DNA of 64,000 nucleotides from an uncultured Oscillospiraceae bacterium (GCA_900544715.1 UQWL01000002.1:124001-188000), one strand, 5' to 3'; positions 34,647-44,084 are shown, counted from the first letter of the stretch. Numbers and translations are program-made. Notes: a model not told the origin generated them from the letters alone.

Positions 34647-35834
34647 TTATTTGCCAAATACGCGATAAAGCACATAAATGGTGATCGCCGCTGCGACGCC
34701 GAGCACGCCGTAGCCAAAGTCCCACCACATCTCCTTGGAGATCCGATCGAAGCCCTTTGTGGACTGGCTTTTGCCGACCAGGTCTGCAAAATTATACATC
34801 TCCGTGGTGAAATCCTTGAGGTTGTTTTCATCAAGGGTAATCAGCCTGACACCCTGGGAAATACCATTTATGTAGGTTTTAAAGCCGACTGCACGGGTGT
34901 GGATCAGGCGGATGCCGTCCACTGTGCCGGTAAAATCATTGGCGTGGTCATGGCCGAAAACAGCGCCGAGGACGTCGCCCTGCTTCACCCAGCTTGCAAA
35001 TTGGCCATTGTTGATATTGGGCGGGCAGGGGCCTTCGCTGAGGGTGCCGGTCGTGTTGGAAGGATCCTTGATTTTCCAGAAGCGATTGGAATAAACATCG
35101 TGGCCTCTCACGCGGCCCTTTCCAGGCAGTAGAACAGGCTCCAGCAGGTCATAGGCCTCAGGCACCGTAATGTGCTGGAAGAGGATGGAGGGCATTGCCG
35201 CACCGCCATTCTGCGCCTTTAAAGCATTGCTCGTCTGCTCATACCATTTGATTTGATCCGTTTGCACATAAGCATATCCGCCCTCTTCGGCATAGTCTCC
35301 AGAATCAAGGAACCAGAGGTTGAAGAGATCTTTTGTGCCCGCGCTGTTTTGAATCAAGAGGTTATAGTTTCCGCATCCGGAAATATCTTCTGGGCCTTCC
35401 ACCATCCGGCAGTTGGCGTATTCTTGATAGATTTTAACCTGCTCCTCCTTGGAAACGCCGCTGTATTCCAAATCGTGGTTACCGAATACCACGGCAAGCG
35501 GAATATTTTTCGCCGCTACAGGAGCCACAATTTTTTGAATGGTGGCACGCTGATTTTCAAGCCCGGCGGCTGTGGCGTTGTCACCGTTGAAGACGACGAG
35601 ATCAGGCTTCAGTTCTTCAATTGCATTGGTAAGGAGCGCCATTGCATCGGCTGATTTGGCATCGTCCTTTTCATCCTCATGGATATCAGTCGCAACAAGA
35701 ATTTTAAATTTGCCATCTTTGTTGAAACGGAGTGGTTCCTGCGCGCCGGATACGGCGCCAACCGCCAGCGGCAGGCAGGCGACGGTAAGCGCCATCGTCA
35801 GAAGGAGAGCCAAAAACTTACGGATCTTTTTCAT
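34647..35834 (-). CDS. secreted membrane-anchored metallophosphoesterase
   Basis: A 395-residue calcineurin-like phosphoesterase. It has an N-terminal signal peptide (LALLLTMALTVACLPLAVGA), then metal-binding motifs TDIHED, FNGDN, FGNHDLE, FQHIT and GHDHAND. A C-terminal membrane helix (about residues 370-390) probably anchors it outside the cell. Phosphate or nucleotide release is the likely role; the substrate is unknown. Confidence 0.85.
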   Translation of the reverse strand: MKKIRKFLALLLTMALTVACLPLAVGAVSGAQEPLRFNKDGKFKILVATDIHEDEKDDAKSADAMALLTNAIEELKPDLVVFNGDNATAAGLENQRATIQKIVAPVAAKNIPLAVVFGNHDLEYSGVSKEEQVKIYQEYANCRMVEGPEDISGCGNYNLLIQNSAGTKDLFNLWFLDSGDYAEEGGYAYVQTDQIKWYEQTSNALKAQNGGAAMPSILFQHITVPEAYDLLEPVLLPGKGRVRGHDVYSNRFWKIKDPSNTTGTLSEGPCPPNINNGQFASWVKQGDVLGAVFGHDHANDFTGTVDGIRLIHTRAVGFKTYINGISQGVRLITLDENNLKDFTTEMYNFADLVGKSQSTKGFDRISKEMWWDFGYGVLGVAAAITIYVLYRVFGK

Positions 35835-35930
35835 TTTCTACCTTCCCTTTCTTTCTTGATATTTTATTGCATCGGCCCGCCGAAATTGGCGACGGACTGA
35901 GATCAAGCTTTAATCGTTTTCCATTTAGGG

Positions 35931-36293
35931 TTAGTGTTTTTTCGCCACAGGGGAGCTGAAACGCTGCTGCAATTCTTCCAATGTGCAAAGATGAACCTGG
36001 CTGCAAGCGTTGCAGGCCGCTGCGCATTGTGCTTTTGTTTCACCATCCATGCCGTTTAAAATCACCAAAACGCCGCTGCACTGTCTGCGGCCAAGCAGCT
36101 CCGCCCGCAGCTGTGCGGCATAAATTTCACCCACCGCGTCATCCGAACAGGCGGAGGGAATCAGCAGAAGATACTCCTTTTTCCCCGCAGGGGTGATCAC
36201 CCGGAATAAAAGGAGATAGATGGCAACTGTAATTCCTAAAAGCGTAAAAAATAATAAGACAATCCAACAAACAAGCTCCCACACCATCTGCAA
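35931..36293 (-). CDS. small membrane protein, unknown function
   Basis: About 120 residues: one N-terminal membrane helix (ELVCWIVLLFFTLLGITVAIYLLLF within 30 residues), then a soluble domain with several cysteines and a terminal Lys/His tail. A TTG at 36293 has GAAGGA six bases upstream; an ATG at 36308 and an ATG at 36287 are in frame too. No family recognised. Confidence 0.55.
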   Translation of the reverse strand: MQMVWELVCWIVLLFFTLLGITVAIYLLLFRVITPAGKKEYLLLIPSACSDDAVGEIYAAQLRAELLGRRQCSGVLVILNGMDGETKAQCAAACNACSQVHLCTLEELQQRFSSPVAKKH

Positions 36294-36535
36294 CGACCAT
36301 CCTTCCATCTGAAAAGGGGCAGCGTTTCATCCGGCGATTCGGTTTGTGCCGTTGGAGGAAAAATCCGATTCCAGTTAAGAAACAGCCGCCGCTCTTATCA
36401 TCTTATGCGAATCCTGTGAGAAGCGTTTATGATAGAAACGGTTTTTGATCGCCATAAATAGTGCTCGAAGAAAGCAAAAATACCGCGCGTTTTCAATTGA
36501 ATCAACTGGTGCCGCGCGGCATTTTAGCAAAAAAA

Positions 36536-36869
36536 GCGACCAGACCTGTAAGCCGAGTTCTGTCATTGAAGGCAGTCATCTATCTAGGCGCAGCGTTGCC
36601 ACTGCGCTCAAGCCACCTGTCGGAGAATGCGCCGAGCAAGCGTGTCTCTCCAGTCGGTGTTGCTCCGGATAGGGTTTGCAGAGCCGTGCGGTTCCCCGCA
36701 CGCTGGTGAGCTCTTACCTCGCCTTTCCACCCTTACCGGCAAAGCCGGCGGTATATCTCTGTTGCACTTTCCCTGAGGTCACCCTCGGCGGCCGTTAGCC
36801 GTTATCCTGCTCTATGGGGCCCGGACTTTCCTCACGCATAAAGCGCGCGGCTGCCCAGTCTGCTCGCAC
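36536..36869 (-). ncRNA. rnpB: RNase P RNA, bacterial class A
   Basis: On the minus strand the 5' part carries the conserved GAGGAAAGTCCGGGC and the 3' part ACAGAACTCGGCTTAC, the paired hallmarks of RNase P RNA. The ends (GCGAGCAGAC near 36866 and GTCTGGTCGC near 36536) form the P1 helix, followed by a T-run. Length about 334 nt is normal. It is the catalytic RNA that removes tRNA 5' leaders. Confidence 0.95.
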
Positions 36870-36874
36870 AGTAT

Positions 36875-36903
36875 ATTATAGAGGGAAAAGGCGTATTTGT
36901 CAA
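36875..36903 (-). promoter_or_regulatory. promoter of rnpB
   Basis: On the minus strand TTGACA (36898-36903) and TATAAT (36875-36880) are consensus hexamers with a 17-bp spacer, as expected for a stable RNA gene. Confidence 0.9.
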
Positions 36904-36973
36904 TTACCATTGGGGAAGATAACAAAAATCCGGCGATCATTTATCCCCTATTTCGTAACAATACCCAAGAAAA

Positions 36974-37001
36974 GCGGCAGGCCGTATTCATAGCCTGCCA
37001 C
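36974..37001 (-). terminator. terminator of the lysine operon
   Basis: On the minus strand GTGGCAGGC pairs with GCCTGCCGC and is followed by TTTTCTT, 14 bases after the ACT gene. Confidence 0.75.
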
Positions 37002-37015
37002 TTCATAGAGAATCC

Positions 37016-37477
37016 TTATGCAAAAATTTTCCGGATGGCGTCTACCGTCATATCGGCATCCGCCTTCACAACCAGCAGGGAGATATCAACCTCGGATGTT
37101 GTAATCATGCGGATATCAGCCTTCACTTGAGAAACTGCTGAAAAAACCTTTGAGGCAATGCCAGGCGTTCCGCGCATCTCCTCGCCAAAAATGGAAATCT
37201 TACAGTTGCCAGAGCTGACGTTTAGCTTGAGCTCCGGGTTCAGCTCCCGAAGCTTTGCTGAGATCCCGAGCACTTTTCCAAAATCCTCCCCGTTGACTGT
37301 AAAGGAAAGGGAGGGGACGGAGCCGTGCGGCGGAGTCTGGGAGATCATATCAACATCAATCCCCGCATCAGAAATCATTTGAAAAATCTGCGATACCAGA
37401 GCGATGTCGGCGGGGGAATCCTGCAGAGAAATCAAAGTGACATCGTCTTTTAGGGTAATGCTTTGAATTCCGTTCAT
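37016..37477 (-). CDS. ACT-domain protein, aspartokinase regulatory-domain-like
   Basis: A 153-residue protein resembling the C-terminal double-ACT regulatory part of aspartokinase (VTLISLQDSP, later VSSGNCKISIFGEEMRGTPG and a final MTVDAIRKIF) without a kinase domain. As the last gene of the asd-dapA-dapB operon it may act as a detached lysine/threonine-sensing partner (inference). The ATG at 37477 has AAGGGGGC seven bases upstream. Confidence 0.85.
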   Translation of the reverse strand: MNGIQSITLKDDVTLISLQDSPADIALVSQIFQMISDAGIDVDMISQTPPHGSVPSLSFTVNGEDFGKVLGISAKLRELNPELKLNVSSGNCKISIFGEEMRGTPGIASKVFSAVSQVKADIRMITTSEVDISLLVVKADADMTVDAIRKIFA

Positions 37478-37493
37478 ATCATTTGCCCCCTTT

Positions 37494-38252
37494 TTATTTG
37501 GCGTTGACAAAATCTTTCATGGCGTAGAGCCCGGCCGGCTGGCCGCACAGGAATACTGCCGCATTGACGGAGCCGACTGCAAATATTTCCTTGGAACGGG
37601 CGCTGTGGCTGATGGAAATCAGCTCATCCCTCCCGGCAAAAAGAACCTCGTGCTCGCCGACGATCGTACCGCCGCGGACGGCATGAATGCCAATTTCGTT
37701 TTTATCGCGTTTGGCGCGTTTCGAATGGCGGTCGTATTCATAGTGTGGCTTCTGCTCCAGCTCTTCGGAAATTGCATCCGCCAGCATGAGAGCGGTGCCG
37801 CTCGGCGCGTCTATTTTTTGATTATGGTGCTTTTCGATGATCTCAATATCAAACGAACCGCCCAGCACCCGCGCCGCTTTTTGGGCAAGCTCAGTGATCA
37901 GGCTGATACCGATTGACATATTGGCGGAGAAAAAGATTGGCACCTGCTTCGACGCTTTCTGAATCGAAGCGACCTGCTGCTCATTTAAGCCTGTGGTAGC
38001 GATCACCGCAGGCGTATGATGCGCAACGGCATAGGAAAGAATCCCTTCCAATGCGGATGGATGAGAAAAATCGATGATAACATCTGCCTGCCCGTCGAAC
38101 TGGGCTGCGCTGCTATACACTGGGAACGCAGCGCCCTCCATCCCTGCCGGATCGATGCCCGCAATGATTTCACAGTCCTCGCGGTCGGCAATGCAGGAGG
38201 CGATCACGCGCCCCATCTTCCCGCCGCAGCCACTTAATAGAATCTTTGTCAT
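37494..38252 (-). CDS. dapB: 4-hydroxy-tetrahydrodipicolinate reductase
   Basis: A 252-residue NAD(P)H-dependent reductase of lysine/diaminopimelate synthesis. N-terminal GCGGKMGRVI, DFSHPSAL, and the catalytic EKHHNQKIDAPSGTAL signature are present. Third gene of the riboswitch-controlled operon; AAGGA precedes the ATG. Confidence 0.95.
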   Translation of the reverse strand: MTKILLSGCGGKMGRVIASCIADREDCEIIAGIDPAGMEGAAFPVYSSAAQFDGQADVIIDFSHPSALEGILSYAVAHHTPAVIATTGLNEQQVASIQKASKQVPIFFSANMSIGISLITELAQKAARVLGGSFDIEIIEKHHNQKIDAPSGTALMLADAISEELEQKPHYEYDRHSKRAKRDKNEIGIHAVRGGTIVGEHEVLFAGRDELISISHSARSKEIFAVGSVNAAVFLCGQPAGLYAMKDFVNAK

Positions 38253-38301
38253 TTAGGATCATCCTTTTTAACTTCCTGAAATGGTGAACAGGGCGCTTTG
38301 C

Positions 38302-39195
38302 TTATTTCACAAGGCCGTGCTTCACAAGCGTTGCACGCAGCTGCGCGCGCGCGGCGTCGGACAGGGGCGCCAGAGGCATCCGGCATTCGCCGACTTCCCA
38401 ACCCATCATGACGAGCGTTTCTTTGGCCGGAATGGGGTTCACGTCGATAAACAGGTCGTTACAGAGATCCAGATATTGGATTTGAAGCTCCCGGCTACCC
38501 TGTGCGTCCCCCGCCAAATATTTGGCGGCGATCTCATGCGCAATGCGCGGTGCGACATTCGCCAGCACAGAGATGACGCCCTTCGCCCCAAGGGCCATGA
38601 AGGAGGTGATCTGATCGTCGTTACCAGAATAAATATTTAGGTCATCCCCGCAGAACGAGACGGTTTTTGCAAGAGCGGAAATATCGCCATTTGCTTCCTT
38701 AGCTCCCACAATGAGCGGGTGCTTGGCGAGCTCGCGGTAGGTTTCCGGCTTGATGTTGAGGCCTGTGCGGCTCGGCACGTTATAGGTAATGATCGGTGTA
38801 TGGACATGGTCGGCGATATAGGTATAATGCCGGATCAGGCCCGCTTGGGAGGTTTTATTGTAGTAGGGGGTGACAACGAGCAGGCCGTCCACCCCGGCTT
38901 TCTCCGCTTCGTTGGAGAGGTAAACGGCATATGCCGTATCGTTGCTGCCCGTGCCGGCGATCACCGGCACACGGTGCGCCGTATGGTCAACCGCAAACTG
39001 AATCGCTCCGGCATGCTCCTCATGCGTGAGGGTAGAGCCCTCGCCGGTGGTTCCACAGATAATGATGGCGTCTGTGCCGTTTTCAATCTGAAAATCAATC
39101 AGTTTGCCGAGGAGGGGATAATTCACTTCATTGTTTTCTGTAAACGGTGTGACAATCGCCACGCCGGAACCGGTGAAAATAGGCTGCTTACTCAT
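38302..39195 (-). CDS. dapA: 4-hydroxy-tetrahydrodipicolinate synthase
   Basis: A 297-residue aldolase that condenses pyruvate with aspartate semialdehyde. GTTGEGSTL, the YNVPSRTGLN segment with the catalytic Tyr, the Schiff-base Lys in IVGAKEANGD, and SGNDDQ are present. It lies between asd and dapB. Confidence 0.95.
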   Translation of the reverse strand: MSKQPIFTGSGVAIVTPFTENNEVNYPLLGKLIDFQIENGTDAIIICGTTGEGSTLTHEEHAGAIQFAVDHTAHRVPVIAGTGSNDTAYAVYLSNEAEKAGVDGLLVVTPYYNKTSQAGLIRHYTYIADHVHTPIITYNVPSRTGLNIKPETYRELAKHPLIVGAKEANGDISALAKTVSFCGDDLNIYSGNDDQITSFMALGAKGVISVLANVAPRIAHEIAAKYLAGDAQGSRELQIQYLDLCNDLFIDVNPIPAKETLVMMGWEVGECRMPLAPLSDAARAQLRATLVKHGLVK

Positions 39196-39262
39196 AAATT
39201 ATGTTCCTTCCTTTCCAAAAGCTTGAAAGAGAACTGCCCTGAAAACCAGGGGATTTACCAAA

Positions 39263-40342
39263 TTAGTCAAGGTAGCCTTCCGCCGCCAACAGTTCCGCCA
39301 TCAGAACCGCGCCGCCCGCAGCGCCACGCAGCGTGTTGTGGGAGAGGCAGACAAATTTGTAATCATACTGCGTATCTCCGCGCAGGCGACCGATAGAAAC
39401 CGCCATGCCGCCCTCCAGATCGCGCTGAAGCTTCGTCTGGGGCAGATTGTCCTCCCTGAAATAGTGCAGGAACTGCTTGGGCGCGCTGGGCAGGTTCAGC
39501 TCCTGCGCACGGCCGGAGAAGTTCATCCAGATATCGATCATTTCTTCTTTGCTCGGCTTGTTTTTGAAATCCACAAAAACAGCGCCCATATGGCCGTCTG
39601 ATACGGGCACGCGCAGGCACTGCGCCGTGAAGGAGGGCTCCGTTGCCGGGACGATCTCGTCGCCTACGATTTTGCCCCAGAGCTTGAGCGGCTCGCGCTC
39701 AGATTTTTCTTCCTCGCCGCCGATGTAAGGGATCACGTTGTCGAGGATCTCCGGGCAGTTTTCAAGCGTTTTACCTGCGCCGGAAATCGCCTGATAGGTG
39801 CAGACCAAAACGCGCTCAATGCCGAATTTGGACAGCGGGAACAGCGCCGGCACATAGCTTTGCAGCGAGCAGTTGGATTTTACGGCGATAAAGCCGCGTT
39901 TCGTGCCAAGGCGCTTGCGCTGCGCCGGGATGATGGCGGCGTGGTCGGCGTTGAGCTCCGGAACGATCATCGGCACATCCTTCGTGAAGCGGTTGGCGCT
40001 GTTGTTGGAGATCACCGGGCATTCCGCCTTAGCATACGCCTCTTCCAGCGCACGGATCTCCTCCTTTTTCATATCGACCGCGCAGAAAACAAAGTCAACT
40101 TCCTTTGCGATCGCTTCAATATCTGCCGTTGCGTCCTTGATAATCATATCTTCCATGGATTTGGGCATCGGCTTTTGCATGCACCACCTAGCGCCTACAG
40201 CCTCTTTATAAGTGCGGCCGGCAGAACGCGGGCTGGCCGCGAGGACTTTCACATGGAACCACGGATGGTTTTCCAACAACGTTGCAAAGCGCTGCCCGAC
40301 CATTCCCGTTGCGCCGATGATGCCGACGTTAAACTGTTTCAT
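39263..40342 (-). CDS. asd: aspartate-semialdehyde dehydrogenase
   Basis: A 359-residue enzyme: aspartyl phosphate plus NADPH gives aspartate semialdehyde. NADP-binding GIIGATGMVGQRF, catalytic Cys in KSNCSLQSYVPAL, and the later VPVSDGHMG segment with the catalytic His are visible. The length and motif pattern fit the yeast/archaeal-type branch. First gene after the lysine riboswitch. Confidence 0.95.
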   Translation of the reverse strand: MKQFNVGIIGATGMVGQRFATLLENHPWFHVKVLAASPRSAGRTYKEAVGARWCMQKPMPKSMEDMIIKDATADIEAIAKEVDFVFCAVDMKKEEIRALEEAYAKAECPVISNNSANRFTKDVPMIVPELNADHAAIIPAQRKRLGTKRGFIAVKSNCSLQSYVPALFPLSKFGIERVLVCTYQAISGAGKTLENCPEILDNVIPYIGGEEEKSEREPLKLWGKIVGDEIVPATEPSFTAQCLRVPVSDGHMGAVFVDFKNKPSKEEMIDIWMNFSGRAQELNLPSAPKQFLHYFREDNLPQTKLQRDLEGGMAVSIGRLRGDTQYDYKFVCLSHNTLRGAAGGAVLMAELLAAEGYLD

Positions 40343-40375
40343 TTCACAAAACCCCTTTAATCTTATGACTGAATA

Positions 40376-40400
40376 TGAAAAAAACCGGTTGTCAACCGGT
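40376..40400 (-). terminator. riboswitch-controlled intrinsic terminator
   Basis: On the minus strand ACCGGTTG/CAACCGGT is followed by TTTTTTT. It lies between the lysine aptamer and asd and is the expression platform. Confidence 0.85.
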
Positions 40401-40447
40401 CATCCTTGCAATATAATAGAGAAGCTGGCGCGCAGAATCATCTGCGC

Positions 40448-40617
40448 GGATAGCACTCCATCATTTGCATGATGACAGATGCAGGGCTCTTCGCCGTGCA
40501 GCCAGCGAACCGGGTTGCCAAAATCCCGCCGCGCTTCGGCGTCCTTTCCTTTCACACAGCGGTCAAAAGCTTTGGCAGCCTAACGCTGGATACTGATAAA
40601 CGACGCGCCTCTATCCA
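40448..40617 (-). promoter_or_regulatory. lysine riboswitch (L box)
   Basis: Read on the minus strand, the leader carries the conserved L-box blocks in order: GATAGAGGCGCG, AGTATCCAG, AAAGGACGCCGAAGC, a GGGATTTTGGCAACCCGG arm, TGTCATCATGC with ATGATGGAGTGCTATCC closing the basal helix (GATAG with CTATC). It is followed by an alternative hairpin (CGCGCAGATGATTCTGCGCG) and the terminator at 40376-40400. It should switch off asd-dapA-dapB-ACT when lysine is abundant. Confidence 0.93.
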
Positions 40618-40643
40618 TAAAAGTCATAATAAAATTTGTACTC

Positions 40644-40672
40644 ATCATACCATTCCAAGCGCTTGAAGTCAA
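40644..40672 (-). promoter_or_regulatory. promoter of the lysine operon
   Basis: On the minus strand TTGACT (40667-40672) and TATGAT (40644-40649) have a 17-bp spacer and would start transcription about 20 bases before the aptamer. The rest of 40673-40933 shows nothing I can assign. Confidence 0.8.
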
Positions 40673-40933
40673 ACCCTTTTCTTGGAGAAAAGCCGGTTTC
40701 TACAAGGTTTTTTTTAGCATTTTTCTTCGATTGGAACAATGCATAATTTGTCGCTCTGTTTTGCGAAATCATCATGCAGAAATACCTGCTAAAGGCAGTA
40801 TATGCGTTAGCTATGCAGAAAGACACAGGGACCTTCCTGCTAATTTTACTGGATGTAAAAAGATGACGATTTTCTGAATTTCATCGCTTGATTTGAACTG
40901 GGCGTTTCATTTATAGAAAGGACTGTAAAAAAG

Positions 40934-41965
40934 TTGAAAAAAAGTGATTTTTATTATGATCTGCCGGAGGAACTGATTGCGCAGCATCCAATTGAGCCGC
41001 GCGACAGTGCCCGCTTAATGACGCTGAATCGTCAAACAGGGGAAACCGGCCACCGGCATTTTTATGATATTGTGGAGATCCTACAGCCGGGCGATTGTCT
41101 GATTCTCAACAATACGCGCGTATTGCCAGCCCGCCTCTACGGCACCAAGGAGGAGACCGGCGCGCGTGTGGAGTTTTTGCTGCTTACACACCGAGAGGGG
41201 AATCTTTGGGAGGTGATTACCGGCCCCGGGAAGCGCGCAAAGCAGGGCGCCCGCTTCTCCTTTGGTGATGGCATCCTGCATGCTGAGATTCTGGAAGTAT
41301 TACCGGATGGCAACAGGCTCGCACAGTTTTCTTATGAGGGAAATAATTTTTATGAAATCCTCGACCAAATCGGTCAGATGCCGCTGCCGCACTACATCAC
41401 GGCGGAGCTAACGGATAACGAGCAGTATCAAACCGTTTATTCCAAAGAGCTTGGTTCTGCCGCCGCGCCGACCGCCGGCCTGCATTTTACGGACGAGCTG
41501 CTTGATCGGTTGCGCGCAAAAGGGGTAGGGATTGGGTTTTTAACGCTGCATGTTGGCATCGGCACCTTCCGGCCGGTTAAGGCGGAGAATATTGAAGATC
41601 ATCACATGCATTCCGAGCATTATTGGATGCCGGAAGAAACTGCGCAGTTGATCCAAGATACCAAAAAGCAGGGCGGGCGCGTGATCGCAGTGGGAACGAC
41701 CTGCTGCCGTACATTGGAAAGCATTGCACGCGATCATAATGGAGAAATTTGCGCATGCAGCGGGTGGACGGATATTTTCATCTATCCGGGTTTTGCCTTT
41801 CAATGTATCGATGGGCTGATTACCAACTTCCATCTGCCGGAAAGCACGCTGATTATGCTGGTTTCCGCTTTCTGCGGCTATCAGCAGACGATGGATGCCT
41901 ATAAGATTGCTGTAAAGGAAAAATACCGTTTTTTCAGCTTTGGAGATGCAATGCTTGTGGTGTGA
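40934..41965 (+). CDS. queA: tRNA preQ1(34) S-adenosylmethionine ribosyltransferase-isomerase
   Basis: A 343-residue QueA that transfers ribose from SAM to preQ1 in tRNA during queuosine synthesis. SDFYYDLPEELIAQHP, RDSARLMTLNR, PGDCLILNNTRVLPARLYG, APTAGLHFT and GIGTFRPV are diagnostic. The start is TTG at 40934 with GGA about 11 bases upstream. It is the last core gene before the accessory island; its usual partner tgt is not in the window. Confidence 0.95.
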   Translation: MKKSDFYYDLPEELIAQHPIEPRDSARLMTLNRQTGETGHRHFYDIVEILQPGDCLILNNTRVLPARLYGTKEETGARVEFLLLTHREGNLWEVITGPGKRAKQGARFSFGDGILHAEILEVLPDGNRLAQFSYEGNNFYEILDQIGQMPLPHYITAELTDNEQYQTVYSKELGSAAAPTAGLHFTDELLDRLRAKGVGIGFLTLHVGIGTFRPVKAENIEDHHMHSEHYWMPEETAQLIQDTKKQGGRVIAVGTTCCRTLESIARDHNGEICACSGWTDIFIYPGFAFQCIDGLITNFHLPESTLIMLVSAFCGYQQTMDAYKIAVKEKYRFFSFGDAMLVV

Positions 41966-42380
41966 GTAAAAATTTTAGGCGTGGAAAAGCCTGCGAGAGT
42001 GCAGGAATACTGGGGTTTCGCGGGTTTTTGACGCTAAATTTTCAAAACAGCTTTTTGGGCGTTTTTGAGGTAAAATCGGGGCAAAAGGGCGTTTTTGGCC
42101 CAAACTTTTGCAAAAGTTTGAAGGGCAGAAACAGAGAATAAACATGCGCTTTTGTGAATTTTTATTCAATTAGAATTGACCAATATACAAGTATATTATG
42201 GGTTAGAATTATTAGCCTCGGGGAATTGATGAGCTGCTAAAAAGAGTTAATGGGTGGAAATATGTGGAAGAATGTAGTATCATAGTATTAGATACTGAAG
42301 AGTGGCCTATAAATTAAGAAATATCATTTAATAAAATATAACGGTTTGGAGACCATGCGAGAAGAATGGGAGGAGTGTAT
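41966..42380. other. intergenic junction between core chromosome and island
   Basis: There is no convincing gene in 415 bases. A perfect palindrome AATATAC-AA-GTATATT lies at 42182-42197, immediately after a TTGACC. A 35-codon open stretch without a good start (42220-42318) could be a remnant coding fragment. Base composition becomes AT-rich from about 42120. Confidence 0.5.
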
Positions 42381-43592
42381 ATGTCAAACAAGACGCTGGT
42401 TCCTGATAAACTGCAAGGGTATCTGCTTCAAGTGAGGCATATGCTCTATGAACTAATTTCAGTTGATGACCGTGTTGTCAGCGTTGAGAAACTTGATGAT
42501 GTAGCTGTAGAGGTTGACGGGAAGGTTATTGCTGAGCAAGTAAAAAGTGTTACGTCATCCAATAACCCAATAGCTGAAAGATCCGTAGTTTTTTGGAAAA
42601 CACTTTATAATTGGTGTACTTATATCGAAGACGGTTCCTTACCTTCGAATGCGGTTTTACGCTTCGTTGTTGTTGCAAACAGAACCATTACTTCTGGTAG
42701 TATTCAGGAGATGTTCAAGAATGCCCAGTCCAATTTAGAAGCACAAACGGCTCTTGCCAATGCAAAAGCTGTTATTCTTGGAACACCACCGGATGATCCA
42801 GCTATTGATTTATATGTGAATTTGCCAGATTCCTATAGAGATTATATGAGATATCTCTTCGATGACAGTCGGGAAAAAACAGTTTGCGATGTTATTAAAG
42901 CAATGGAAATCGAAATTCATAGCAATACCTATGATGAAGATCTCCTGAAACGATTCAACAGTCAAACAATCCCCGAGGAATATGCGGATCTCCTACTGAC
43001 AGATATGCTCGGTTGGGTTACACAAACAGTTGAGTCATTTACGAAAGATAATAAGCCTGCCTGCATTGCTGCAAAAGACTACCGCAGAGCTTTGAATAAA
43101 CAAATTCGAGCATGCGATACAAAAGCTATACTTCGTGCAGTTTCAAAGGTACCTTCCAATGCTGAGCAAAGTGGCGAAGTTGAACGACTGGATACATATA
43201 TCAGGCAGCTAAAGATGATTGAAATGGATGATCTTACTTTATTTGAAGCGGCTAGTGACTTTTTGCGGGCAAAGATTGACAAGATTGAGTGGGCACAGCG
43301 TGGTATTGTGAATGATTTAAGCTTTGTCGATTATTATGATGCACTTTACCGGGCTTGGACAAATCGAAAACAACTTATGGGACTGCAATATGGGGCAGAC
43401 CCTATCACTTGTGGAAAAGCAGTGTATTTCAACTGTAGAGATGATTCTGGACGGCAAAAGTTGCAGGGTATTGAGGTTCCGCCCTTTTTTGGCAACGGTT
43501 CTTTGCATGTTTTAGCCAATGAACCTGCCGATGCACCGAGGATTGGATGGCATCCACAGTATATAAGATTATTGAAAGAAGGTAGTGTATGA
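42381..43592 (+). CDS. ABC-3C system nuclease-like component
   Basis: A 403-residue first component of an ABC-three-component conflict system. Near residues 25-60 it has the Cap4-like dsDNA-nuclease pattern (KLDDVAVEV followed by IAEQVKS), the Asp and Glu-x-Lys arrangement of a PD-(D/E)xK fold. The rest is helical with a C-terminal domain expected to contact the ATPase. The ATG at 42381 has GGGAGGAG six bases upstream; an earlier ATG at 42366 overlaps it. The next gene starts four bases before this stop. Confidence 0.8.
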   Translation: MSNKTLVPDKLQGYLLQVRHMLYELISVDDRVVSVEKLDDVAVEVDGKVIAEQVKSVTSSNNPIAERSVVFWKTLYNWCTYIEDGSLPSNAVLRFVVVANRTITSGSIQEMFKNAQSNLEAQTALANAKAVILGTPPDDPAIDLYVNLPDSYRDYMRYLFDDSREKTVCDVIKAMEIEIHSNTYDEDLLKRFNSQTIPEEYADLLLTDMLGWVTQTVESFTKDNKPACIAAKDYRRALNKQIRACDTKAILRAVSKVPSNAEQSGEVERLDTYIRQLKMIEMDDLTLFEAASDFLRAKIDKIEWAQRGIVNDLSFVDYYDALYRAWTNRKQLMGLQYGADPITCGKAVYFNCRDDSGRQKLQGIEVPPFFGNGSLHVLANEPADAPRIGWHPQYIRLLKEGSV

Positions 43593-44083
43593 GCTTTTCG
43601 GATCGTGATGTAATGTATGTGCAAAATCCAGCGATTGGCGCTGCCTTGCTCTGGAGGTTTATCTGTGGATATTATTCCAATGAAAACAAACCCGTACCTT
43701 TTCCATTACTGTTCGTGGTTCTTCCTATTGGGTTCCGCCAAGACCTATGCACTGTAATCAAAGGCACGCAAAAAGCCAGCGGTTTGTCAAAGGTATCAGA
43801 AAAATTGTTCTCAGGTAAGCAAAACGATAGTATTCATTATGTGAATACCACTGCTATACAAATGCGTGACTTAACACTTGAAGCTTTTAATATTGCAGTT
43901 GAGGCAAATCTCGTGGCACTGTCAGCTGAAACCGCAACAGTATTTCCACTGGTCACGACTTTTCGTAAATATACTCCAAAAGGCGACTGCAAAAATATGA
44001 TGATGGCAATGGAAAAACTTGGAACGTGGTGTTCTGAACTTACACTTCATGAAATCGCAAAATGGCTGAAAGTGAGGTTTTAA
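43589..44083 (+). CDS. ABC-3C system middle component
   Basis: A 164-residue protein matching the middle component of ABC-3C systems: a start with YVQNPAIGAALLWRFICGYY, then PFPLLFVVLPIGFRQ and a helix-rich C-terminus ending in a winged-helix-like EIAKWLKVRF. It probably couples the ATPase to the effector. It overlaps the first gene by ATGA and sits one base before the third. Confidence 0.8.
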   Translation: MSFSDRDVMYVQNPAIGAALLWRFICGYYSNENKPVPFPLLFVVLPIGFRQDLCTVIKGTQKASGLSKVSEKLFSGKQNDSIHYVNTTAIQMRDLTLEAFNIAVEANLVALSAETATVFPLVTTFRKYTPKGDCKNMMMAMEKLGTWCSELTLHEIAKWLKVRF

Positions 44084-44084
44084 G

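Noticed and set aside
36445..36709. Short overlapping frames around 36.4-36.7 kb
   Set aside because: They lie over the 3' half of RNase P RNA on the opposite strand.
40611..40826. 71-codon minus-strand frame upstream of asd
   Set aside because: It runs through the promoter and the start of the lysine riboswitch; the RNA explains the conservation better.
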